NCBI RefSeq assembly: GCF_040054535.1 | Contig: NC_090784.1 | Coordinates: forward strand, 12,955,001 to 13,019,000 | Length of the DNA stretch: 64,000 nucleotides | Direction: 5' to 3' | Origin: Antennarius striatus | Taxonomy: Eukaryota > Chordata > Actinopteri > Lophiiformes > Antennariidae | In this document: positions 28,201 through 40,200 of the stretch, one piece after another | Layout: each line of letters begins with the position of its first letter | Position numbering within the stretch: the first letter of the stretch is position 1 | Made by a program: the position numbers and the translations under genes | Notes under the pieces: generated by a model | What the model was told of the DNA's origin: nothing | The model's database searches: none | Seen by the model: the letters and a program-made list of their open reading frames with translations, nothing else

Positions 28201-31200
28201 TGTTTTTAAAAGGCTTGCTGCCTGAAGAAGGGGATGAGGCAAAGCAAGAGAGTGGAAAAGTTGTCACAAATGAGAGTCTTTCTAATGAAGGCTTGCAAGA
28301 GAGGGTATGGGAGGTCGACAGAAAATGGCAGAATGAGATTGAAGAGAAGTCCAAGTCTTCAGAAATCACCAGCACCGTGTCTGTAGCAGCTTTTGAAAAG
28401 GTGGAGCGCAGGACTAAGAAAAGGGTGACCATAGTAGAAGAGATAGGGAAGAAGCAAGAAGAAACAGAAGATGTCCAGGTACAGGCTGTGATGTCAGAGG
28501 AGGGAACAGAAGACAGGGCATGGTGTCAGACAGAAGCACAGAGGGAAGCTGTCAAAATCACGGCAACACATCAGTCCGAGGACCCCTCTCAGGTGACGGG
28601 TAAGGATGCCTGGTTCAGACTTTTTGACCGTTCACCATACAAAGAAGTTTTCATACCAGGTAGAGTATGCCATCACGCAAAGAGCTGAATCTCAAATACA
28701 GCAATATCACTACTATTTCTACTTCCTCACTTTGTTTCTAGACAATTGAGCAGTTACATTGACTTAATGTTAAATAGAAATTAAATGAGAAGTAAAGACT
28801 TGCTCTCAGCAAATGTTTTTTTTTTTGTTAACAACATCTGTGCATTGAAGTAGGTTTTTGTTAATATGTGTATGATTCCAATTTACTGTCAATAGCTACC
28901 ATTATGGAGTATGCTCAAATGGATGAAGGTGAGATTTTCACCCCAGTAGCTGAAGTTGAAGAGAAAGTGGAGGTCATAGAAGAAGAAAGACAATTTAGAG
29001 AAGAAGCATGGCGTGTTCCACACATCTCACCACGGCGAATCATTGCAGAAAGAGATGATGTCTGGTTTGTGCTGCTAGATGTGGCTTCCAGGCAAACAAT
29101 TTATGTACCAGCAGGTACGAAAACAACTTTTTAAAACTGGTTAGGCTTTGAGAATTTGTTTTGTTTTTGTTTGTTGGGTTTTTTTTGTTTCTTATTTTGC
29201 TTTATTGTAATGTAGGACACATGTGTTACTCCTTTTGTTAAAATACTTTCTCCTGACTTCACATTAGTTAAGATGAAGGAGAGTGACCCAGGGGACACAG
29301 AAAGTTTTATCTCTGAGGAAACAACTGGTGCAGGTGTGGAGATTAGAGAGGTAATAGCTCAAGAGTCAAAAGCATTAGAAGACGCGCAGAGAGAACCTCC
29401 AGAAATCCCACCGACAGACACAGCTGATGACTGGTTTGTGCTGCTGGATGTTGCTCCCAAAAAAGCCTCATTCATACCACCAGGTATTACTAATGTGTCA
29501 GGCACTGCTCTCACAAGCGAGCCAGTGTCCCAAACCATTTAGATCCTGTCATTCTTCAGTCCCCTGTGCTGTCTACAGCGTCTGAGGATTCATTATCTCT
29601 TTGTTTCAGTTGTTGCACAGCCTGTTGACGTGTCCCCAGATGAACGGGTCCTTTCAGTTGAAGTGACAACCACTGCAAGGAAAGAAAAAAGAGTGGATGT
29701 TGTGGTAGAAGACACAGATATAAAACAAGTGTCGGGTGAAAAGGAAGTAGTTATTCCCTCACTCTCTGTGAGGGAGATTGAAGATGAATGGTTTGTGCTG
29801 CTGGATGTTGTTCCCAGAGAGACTTCATACGTATCACAAGGTATTACTCATGTCTCCTGCACTGCTTCACAGAGCGAGCTTTTGCAGATGCTGTTATCCA
29901 GCGATGCCCTGTGTTGTCCACAGTGTCTGAGGATAAGTTTTCTCTTTGTCTCAGTTGTTGCACAGCCTGTTGAGGTGTCCCAAGAACAACATGTCCCTAC
30001 GGTCGAAATGACAACAGCTGCATGGCCACAAAAAAGAGGAGTTATTGAGGTAGAAGACACAGAAATTAAACAAGTGCAACATGAAAAGGAAGCTCTTTTT
30101 ATGCAGCCTGTTGTGAGAGAGATAGATGATGACTGGTTTGTGCTGCTGGATATTTTGCCCAGAGAAACCTCATACATGCCGCCAGGTATTTTTGCTTTCA
30201 GTTCTAATAAGCTTACGTTGGGGTTTTTGTCTCTAGTGTCTAACAACACTTGTTAACTATGTTTGACATCAGTTACCACGATCGAGTCCATTCTGGTTGA
30301 TCCTGAGGAAAGTGTTTCTACAAGCATCGAGTACAAAAAGGAAGTTGTGGTGGTGGACAAGCTCCTCCATGAACAGATTTTCAAAATGCAGAAAATATCC
30401 CAGCCTGTCAGAGAAAGAGATGATGACTGGTTTCTTTTGCTGGATGTTGTTCTAAAAGAAATGCCATATATCCCACCAGGTATTATTGGACTCAGTCGTG
30501 TTGAGGTTATTTAGTATTTTTTCTGTCCCTATTATCTTACAACACTCATTGACTCTGTTACACAGTAGTTACCAAGGCAGAGTCTACTCAGGTAGACCTT
30601 GAAGAAACCGTTTCTTCGATCATGGAGTCCAGGAAGGAGGTTGTACTTGACAGGATTGTGTTGTGGAAAGAGGACAAGAAGCTCCTCCATGAGCATCTTT
30701 TTCAAGAGCAGAAAATTTCCCAGCCAATCAGAGAAAGAGATGATGACTGGTTTCTTCTGCTGGATGTTGTTCCGAGGGAAATACCATATATACCACCAGG
30801 TAATGTTAGATTCCATCCCATTGAGGTTATTTTGTAAAAAAGTTTGGCTCCATTATCTTACAACACTTGTTGACTCTGTTTCACGTTAGTAACCAAGGCT
30901 GAGTCTACTCAGGCTGAAAGCATTTCTTCGGTCATAGTGTCAAAGAAGGAGGTAATTCTTGACAGGATTGTGGTGTGGAAAGAGGACAAGCATCTTTTTC
31001 AAGAGCAGAAAATATCCCAGCCAATCAGAGAAAGAGACGATGACTGGTTTCTTCTGCTGGATGTTGTTCCTAGGGAAACAGCTTCTGCCCCTCAAGGTAC
31101 TCACTGCCTTCAATTTTTTTTAATTTATTATTTTAACCCACTTTATCACATCAAGGAAAACTTTTCAAAGATTTTTTGTTTAAGTCAGATTCTTCACTTT

Positions 31201-34200
31201 TAGCTGAAGCTACAAATTCTGTTTGATTTCAGTTTCTCTGACAGGTCCAAGTGAAATTTATTCAAGTGTTCAACCTGAACTCAAAGTGGTTCTGTTAGAG
31301 CAGTTTAAGGTAGATTCTGACCAAATGAGGTTGCAACCTCCCCAGCCAATGCCAGAGAGAGAGGATGACTGGTTTGTGCTGTTTGATCGTCTCCGTGAAA
31401 AATGTGTCATAACACCACCAGGTATTCAGTTAATATTTCTTTGCACCTTATAAGAATGAACTCTTTTTCCAGTTGTTATATCCATGTACTTTTTGATTTA
31501 CTTTGTGGGAAAGACATATTTCTTGATGTTCTGGTGGCCTGCAGCATTTTTATTGTGTCTGTTTGTGCCAGTAGCTCCTGTTAAGATTGTTCCGGATATG
31601 AGGGAATCATTTGAGGTTGAGGTGAAAACCACAGAGACTACAAAGTGGAGAGAGATGATAATTGATTCGGACAGCAAGCGAGACGAGACACGCCTGTCTG
31701 AAATTAGACTGACTCAAATTGCATCACCGTCAGAGAGAGAAGGAGGAGATGATTGGTTCGTCCTTTTTGACGCTATCCATGAAAAGTCCGATTACATACA
31801 ACCAGGTACTATTTAATTTCAGTTAAGTGGAGACAATAAGCCAGAATTCAAAGATGTTTCACACTGTGATTGCCTCTAACATAGATAAAATATTGAATGT
31901 GTGGCATTGATAGCACTTTATTTCTCTATTAGTTTCTGTGGTTGAGCATATTGTGGATAAGGTGGCCGTCTCTGAATCCAAACCGAGATTCACAAAGGAA
32001 GATGTGACGCCACCTGTGAAACCTGTGGAGATTGAACCCCCCATTCCAAAAGAGGTGGATGATAACTGGTTTGTTTTGCTGAGTGTTGCAGCAAAAGCAC
32101 CAGGTATTATGTTATGTGTGTGACCTTTACCTTGACATGGGAGAATAGCGTTCTATCTGTTAAAGAGTTAATAGTTGAGAATATGCGGATTTTCAATTCA
32201 ATAATAGTGCTGTGGCTGAAAAGGTTATGTTTATCATGCAGCAATGGCTGTGGACAAACCTATCCAGGCGCTTCCAGCAAAAGACTTTACAGCCGTAGAG
32301 CAGAGAGTAAAGAAGAGAATCATTGTAGCTGAGGAGATGTGGCAGCAGGAGAAACCACGGCCAGCAGTGAGAGAGATGGAGGATGATTGGTTCATTCTTC
32401 TAGATGTGGCCGCTAAGAAATCAGGTATTATCAGAATCATACAAACATATATATGCAAACATTTCTATTTAAATGTATGTGAATATGATCTACCCTCTTA
32501 TTATGTGTATTGACCTGTAAATACAAGTATTCTAATATATTTTTCTGATAATAAAATACTCTTTATTTCCTCAACAATGCCTGGCGTTGCGTCATTAGTG
32601 GCCGCTCCCAAACGTAAGCAGGTTAGAGTTCCAGCAGCTGTGGCCAGACCTCGGGTTGGCATTTCTGACACAAGACTACAGTTTGGGAAACAGATCCTGA
32701 AAGAAAGACATCCACCTTTACATGTCAATCATGACTGGTTTGTTCTACTAGATGTTGTACCCAAAGAGTCAGGTATTCTTCTTAACTATTTGGTTGGTTA
32801 TCGTGCTTGTGTTTTTTTCTACTCATGCTTATTAACATTTGCTGCTTGTTTGCAGGACTCAACAAATTCTCATTAAGAGAGACAGTGTACACTGATGGCT
32901 TTTCTCCTCTTCTGCTATTCAACAAACTCACGCCGTGCTAAAAGTCATCTTGTGAAGAAAAAAACACTTTCTTAATTTCAACATGTCACCCGTTCAACCA
33001 TGTTGAGCTTAGGCCTGCAGCCTCATCCAACTTTGCATCTGTCATCTTTTGCTCTCTTTCTAACGTGTGGATCTTTGCTTCTGACACTTGTAAGGCTTTT
33101 ATCCTCGTAGAGATTAAACAAAGAGTCAGGTACAGTATGCCCCTGCAAAGTGTGCGCTCATCTTATCACAATGACGCTTGAGACTCCCAAGTTTTGAGGA
33201 TGTGACTTTGACCCTCCATAACGCATTGAGCTAAAATATATTTCCTTTTTTTACTAATATTTCCATTTTGCCTTTCTATTTTATTTGTATAGTGGTGAGC
33301 ACACAGAGAGGCATTCGACCTGTCAGCGCACCAGTCTTCTCCCAGGCTGCCCTGGCAGAGGCAGGGATCCCCATGGCGCCGCTCGATCAGCCCCAGACCT
33401 CGACTCCAATCAAGACCATCCGCAAGGAGGAGAGAAGGCTGGAGGTCACAGTGGAAGCTGTGGAGCCCTCAAAAATTGAAGTTGTAGCCGAGGACAAGGT
33501 ATTCTGTGTTTCTACTCCCAAGTTTACACACGCCTTAATTTCAGTATGTACCTGAATGCATTCAGGCAGGAATAATTTATATTTAGGTGAACTATAGAGG
33601 GCTTACAGGACGTCTGCTGACAGTGACAGAAAAACAAGTTTTTTAATGTGTCCTGGTGTTTGCCTGGATATTAAATGTAAATGTTAACCATTAAAACATA
33701 AAGAGCTTTAATAGCCTTAAACAAGCATATGCTATAGCAGTAGGCACAGGTTGTTCTGAAATGTGAACTGTGCTTCTGTTACTGCTGTAGTCAGCAGTGT
33801 GGAGGGACCAGAGAGATGTAAGCTCTTCACTAGTACCCACCATCAATGGGGATATTCAGGTTAGTGTCAGACACTGACCGCTCGCTCGTCACCCCTCAGA
33901 AGTGTGAGTTTTAAATTAAACAAGCAGAGGATGATAATGTGTGTCCCTCTCTCCTCCCTGGGTTAGCACGCCACTGAGCCTGTGAGCATGGAGGTGGTGC
34001 GAATGCGAAAGGTCAGATTCTGAGCTCTGTATTTGTTCCTTCAGTCATCTCTCCACCTCCATCCTGCTGCTGTCAGACTGTCTCGTCCAAAATTCTAATC
34101 TCACCTTCTCCCCAGGTTGAGCCTCCACGTAGACAGGTCTTAAATTAAATCAGATCTAATACAGGTACTGTAGAATTTAAAAGGTATAAGATGTAGGAAT

Positions 34201-37200
34201 GGATAAAAATTTTAAGTTTATTGGTATTATACATCAGAGACTAGGCTTGCCTCTGTATAATTTTAATTATATAAGTTTCCACAGCCATTCATTAATTTTC
34301 ATTGCTTGCTGTTGTCAAAAACCCTGGAATGTATGTATGCATGGTTGTAGATAAAATGCACTTAATTCAAAATAGCATGGTAACTCTTGTTTCATCACAC
34401 TCCTGTTGCTTCTCCATTCTTTATATTCATTTTGTCGTTATAAAAATAGAAATCTTTAGTCCTGACATTCTCTCCTTTGTTAAGAACTACTGTGTTATCG
34501 TCACTGCTCTCTGTGTCTATGGTATTAACACTGTAATGAACTGTGTAGTGTGCATGCCAAAGATTTGGCAGATAAAAGCCTGCACGCAGAAAAAAAAAGA
34601 AAGAAACAAACCCACACTCTTTTTTTTCTTTTCATTTTTCACAGAAAAGAGCTAAGAAAATTGAGGGTGACTCAATTTATATCAGACATAGCATTTTAAT
34701 GTTGGAGGTTTGTATCCCTTCTGGAGACGCCAGTCTCTGTTTGTATTTTCTCGCTCTTTGGCACAACATCTGCTGCTTTTAACGTCACGCTTGCATGCAG
34801 CATGATTCACGCTCTTTTCATCAACGTGATTGATTGGTTATGGATTATGTGGTAAGTGTTGGTGTGTGTTGCAGTGCAACTTTAATCCAAATGTTTCAGG
34901 AGAGTGCTGTCGAAGCATTGGGTTTAGTCAGGAGTCTTACACCGGTATAGAAAATGCTGTACTACACAGCGTCCTTATCCGTCCCTTGTGAGGGGGCTGA
35001 TCATTTAGCTTTCACTTAATTGGGGAAAGCAATGAATCTATTCTTTGCACCAGTTTTCACAAGCAGCTGTTGTTTTTATGTGATATCTTATTTTCTTCTT
35101 GATCATCAGTATTCTCCTGTTCCTGCTTTTGCTCTTTCCACTTCCATCTCACTTTTTAACTTGCCCATAATTATACTGTACTTGTAATAATTATACATAT
35201 ATGCTGCTGTAAATGAACGGTGCTGCTACTGTTGCTTTTAGTCATTTGTGTTAAATGAACAGATTCATTCTTACGGAGGCTTCATTTTTGATCACCTCTA
35301 CTGCTCTTTGATTTGCAGCCTGTTTTCACGTCTGTCATTCCAAGCCTCATGCTGTGATATTGACCCTTAATGCTGTGTTGTAAAGCTCAGATTCTCTAGT
35401 CATTCAAAGTCATAAATCTCTGATAAATGTTGCCATTTGTTGTTATATATGTAATCTGTCAAGAGCCTGTACCATCTGATTATCTAAATTAATGGCTTCC
35501 TCTAATTGCCCCAAAGAATCCCCACTTTATTGTGCTGCTTATCTCCTCTGAAAGAAATTAACACAATTTATACATAAACAACAGAATGAAACATGTTTTG
35601 ATTATTTTCTTTATTCTCTCTTTCTTTATCTCACCTGCCCTTCCTTTTCCATTTTCCCCATCCAAAAATTTTCCCACTTCTTACTTCTCCACCACTTTTT
35701 ATTTTCCTGAATCACCTGCCTTTATCAAATTTCCTTGCTCTTTCCTCCCCTGTACCCCATCACACTTGCCCTTGACTAGGAGTTTGATAAGCCTCAGGAG
35801 GACTTGCTGAAGCATCATGCCAGTATCAGTGAACTGAAGAGGAACTTCATGCAATCTTTACCAGAGCAGAGGCCTAGTGAGTGGGACAAGCGCTTGTCAA
35901 CCCACTCTCCTTTCCGCACTCTGGGCGTCAATGGCCAGCCTCTGGCCAGTGCAGATGGGGTAAGACTTCAACAGGCACCACTCATTATGAATTCTGTTTT
36001 AGTTGAGCTGGAGCTGTTAACTAAAAAGTATTTCAGTTGAATTAGATGTCCTGATCCCTGAGGATACACATGCTCCATCATGTGTGTTTTCCATGCCTCT
36101 GGACTAAGATTACTGCAATGGAAACATTGAGTGTATGCATGGCTTTGTGATGGAACAGAAGGGCTTGAGTTTCTCCTTTTACTGTTTGTTTGTTTGTTTG
36201 TTTTTTAGTATTTTTGACATTTGTGTAACTTTGGACATTGAAATGCAACATGCTGCTTTTACATGATTTTAAGAAAGTGAATGAAACTTATAGAAAGGAG
36301 ATCAGGCTCTGCTCGGGTTCTTATACAGGTTAAATGTGATGCATTGTGTGCATGGACGGACTGATTCAAAGTGATGGCATGTACTCTGCAGCACATGCAT
36401 GTGTATGAAGAATGCAGCTGGGCTTGATGAAGGGTCTGTACTTCTAGTCTCTCACTCACTGATGAGGGTTGAGGCATCTTTGGGACAGATTGTCTGTTCT
36501 TTGAGAACCTCTTTGGTTCCACTCATCTGCACTGAATGCCTCTGACCCCTGACATCCTGACGTGTTGCATGACTGACAGACCTGACATTGACCTTAAACT
36601 GCATGACATAAGAGATTCATTTTTGCACGCATTTTTGTGATGCTGAGCCGAATTGATCTTTGCCTCATTCTCTTCTACCCCTTTTTCACGAGCTTCCCTT
36701 TTTTAAACCTTCTTTTCACACCACCTTTCACCTTTTTCGTGTGCTTGTTAACGTGAAGAGACCTCATGTGTATCTGCAGCCCTACTCCCGCTATTGTAGA
36801 TGATAATATAACTATATAACTAATATACAGTACTTGTAATCAATACTGGTTTTATTCAAGACAAGTATATGAAAACTCAAATGCACTGGTGACAAAATCC
36901 ACTTTATTGGAGCTGCTGTCATACGTAATAAGTCTCATTGCTCCTGCCAGTGCAGATAGACTTATATGGCGAGGTTCATAATTAAAGTAAGCTGCAGTTT
37001 CTTTTCCTGCTATGGGCTTTAAAATACTGACATTGTGAAGCACCGTCACCGCTTCAACTTACTTCAGACTGGAGTTCATTTTGTCGTTGACATCCAGCAG
37101 CTTCAGGCACAATAGCATCTATTTCTTGTTGAAAGAAAAAACACTGCGCATTTAATGAGAAAATTCAACCCCACAGATATATAAATGGTATTATAATGTA

Positions 37201-40200
37201 ATACAATGCTACAAGTGTGAATGGCCTTCTGTTCAAATGCATGAGCCAATAACATTTCCAACAAAATTGCTATCCAAGTCATACTTTAAAAAATAAAATA
37301 AAAAAAAATTCATACATGCTGATGCAGCTGGCATTTTTTATTTATTACTTATTTTATTATTTTTTATTATTTGGGTAATCAGCTGTGCACAACTTTTTCA
37401 GTTCATTTTTCGTCATGGCAAACATTTCAAATTCCTCCCTCTCATCTCTTGTCCCCCCCCCCCCCCCAGTTTGTCATCCGCCTGCCACGCGGCCCCCTGC
37501 TAGACTTCTACTCCAAACGCAGCTGAGGGGCCGTGTCCACCTTGCGGGAACCCCACACAGGTGTGAGTGTGACCTGTGGAGACTGCACCATCTACTGTAG
37601 CCATCAACCTGTCTCTAGCTTTCTCTTCTTCTCTCCTTCCTCGGGCTCCTCTTCAGCATCACTGTTACATCCCTCATCTCTCATCCACTGCAGAAGCTAC
37701 CCTTTCTTTCAGTCCTCCATGGAAACAAGACTTTCTTTTTCCCACCATAACACAACTTATAAAGACTGATTTGGACAGGAAATGACAATCAAGTCGCTTC
37801 TATTTTGGATTTTCTCTTCCGTGTATTGGACTTTAAATGAATCAGTTTTAACAAGCAACTGACTTTTATCTGGACTTTTTTTACCGAGTCACTTTGAGCC
37901 TGATTTTATACACAGTTTTAGGTATATTTATATTATTGGTTGTCTAAGGGTATTGTATTTGAATGAACTGATCACTGTGATGTGATTTTTTTAATATAAA
38001 GTAGAAACTATGATTTAAGCTCTAGAAAAAAGCACTTTTGTTACTGGGAAATTTATCAGTACTTCGTCACAACAGAAGTTCCTGTGTTGGGAGACCCTGA
38101 GGCAGCCTATATTTAATTCTTCTTAACCTCTCTGTCTTCACCATTATTTTGCAAGGCGGTATGCAGGAACTGCAAGACATTCCTTGTTGCATGGCTTTTT
38201 GATCATCAGTTTTGACCAAAGAATTAAAAGGCATTCCAAATACCCTTCATATGATTGCCTGTTACTTTCAGGGACCCTGGATTTTAACCTGGTTTCAGAT
38301 TCATTTTTTAATGATCAGTCTGAACGGTCTGTTAAAACAGATATGGCTTGTAGTTCTTCCATACTGAGCAGTACACATATTTAGCATATTTGGAAACCTA
38401 AAGGAAGTGTCTCTTCCTGTGGAGATTCAGCATCTTAAAAAATGGTACTTTTTAGCATGCATACATTTTAATGTACAGGATGTAACTGACCTCCACTACA
38501 CACCACGTCAGTAAGAAACATTTCTCCTGCTGATCACACAGTGACTATGTTGTGTCTTTTTTAGAGCATGTGTATTAGCCCTGTGTGCAATGGTTCAGAG
38601 ACAAAGACTGCACACAAGGAGTACTGCAACACATCGGGAATTTCATGCATGCCAAGTTCCACCATGAGCCACATGAATGAACCTGGTTGTGACGGAGTCC
38701 ATGGCGCAGATGCTCTGCTTGAGGAAGAGTCATGTGATCAGGAAGAGATTGTAGGTTTTGAGACTTCCTTGGTGCCCATCATAGAGGTGGAGATGGCTCC
38801 GTCTCTTGACTCCTGCGGTAGAGCTTTAAATGAGACCCCAGAAGAAGATGAATCCTATTTCAAAGCTTCAGAGCTCTCCAGTAGGATAGCTGAACCTTCC
38901 TCAGCTTCCTATTTAACGATTGGTGGTCCACTGGTCATACGCTGCTTCCAGGTAGCCTCCCGTCCCCCTCGGGGTGATGCTGATTCTGTCTCTGCTTTGC
39001 CTCCATATGATTTTCAAACATGCCAAATTGCTTACTCCTTTGCAGCACAGTTGAACGTCACATTTGGGAATCTCTAAGGAAATTCACTGAGTCCTTGCTG
39101 GTGTGAATTATGTTCATCATATTTATAGATAACTAGTTGCTGCAGAGGTGTTGCATGGTGGTGTGCTGACTTGGTGATTGGGTCACTGCAACACTAGCTC
39201 AATCTTCTCTGCCACACATTGACACAACTCTCCATTCCATTTATGGCTTGATGTTCCCCATTCCATCTTGCATTTATAATGGTCGGTGGTGGGATGGGAA
39301 ATGAGGTGATTCTGGTGATTCCAACAGTCATAACAGAAACAAATCAAGTGGGAACAGCTGCTGTGGTGAGGCAGTGGTTTAAGAAGAAGTGCTTGGTGTG
39401 AAACAAGGTTGCTGTGAGGTGTGGTGTTGGGTTAAACAGCTGCTCATGGGGCTGTGCTCCCATCCACAGCCCCCTCTGGTGCAGACTCAGACAGTCACCA
39501 TCACAGCTGCCTCCAACACCTTACCCAGTTGCATCTCTACCACAGAGGTCCCCATCGTTCCAACCAAGACCTTCATCTATAAGTCTCCAAAGGTAGGGGC
39601 TCCAGCACCTGGCTAGCCCAGATCTGTGTCAGGTTTAGGTAATCAGTTAGCACGGTGGGAGAAGTCATCATTGTAGTTCCACCAGGTCTGAGAGGATCTA
39701 AGGGCAGCAGCTCAATATAAGGCAGATCAGTGTCTGAGGAAGTGCTCAGGGTCGCAGTTTTCAGAAATAATTATTCACACCACCATTGCTGGTCTTTATA
39801 TCACAGGAAACAGATGACAAAGATAGCACGACTGTGTCCAGCTCCAAGAGTGTTACCTCAGAGATCACCAGTGGCACCACCGTCACCACCACCACCACTC
39901 ACATCTCAAAGGTCAGCAATACAATCATGCTGTGGGTGTAGTCACTTTATTTCGTCTGATTGTCTGTTTCATACATTTACTTTCCTCTACCAGGTAGTGA
40001 AAAGTGGATCATCGGAAACTCGTGTGGAAAAGAGAATTGTGATCACTGCAGACTCTGACCTCGACCTCGATACGGTACAAATTGTTTGCCCATGACACAA
40101 AACAGTCATGGACACAATTTTAAAAGATTGGTTTGATGTTGTTTGTTCTTGCTAAGATCTAGTTGAGGTTATACATATGATTTGAAGGAACAACTGGTTG

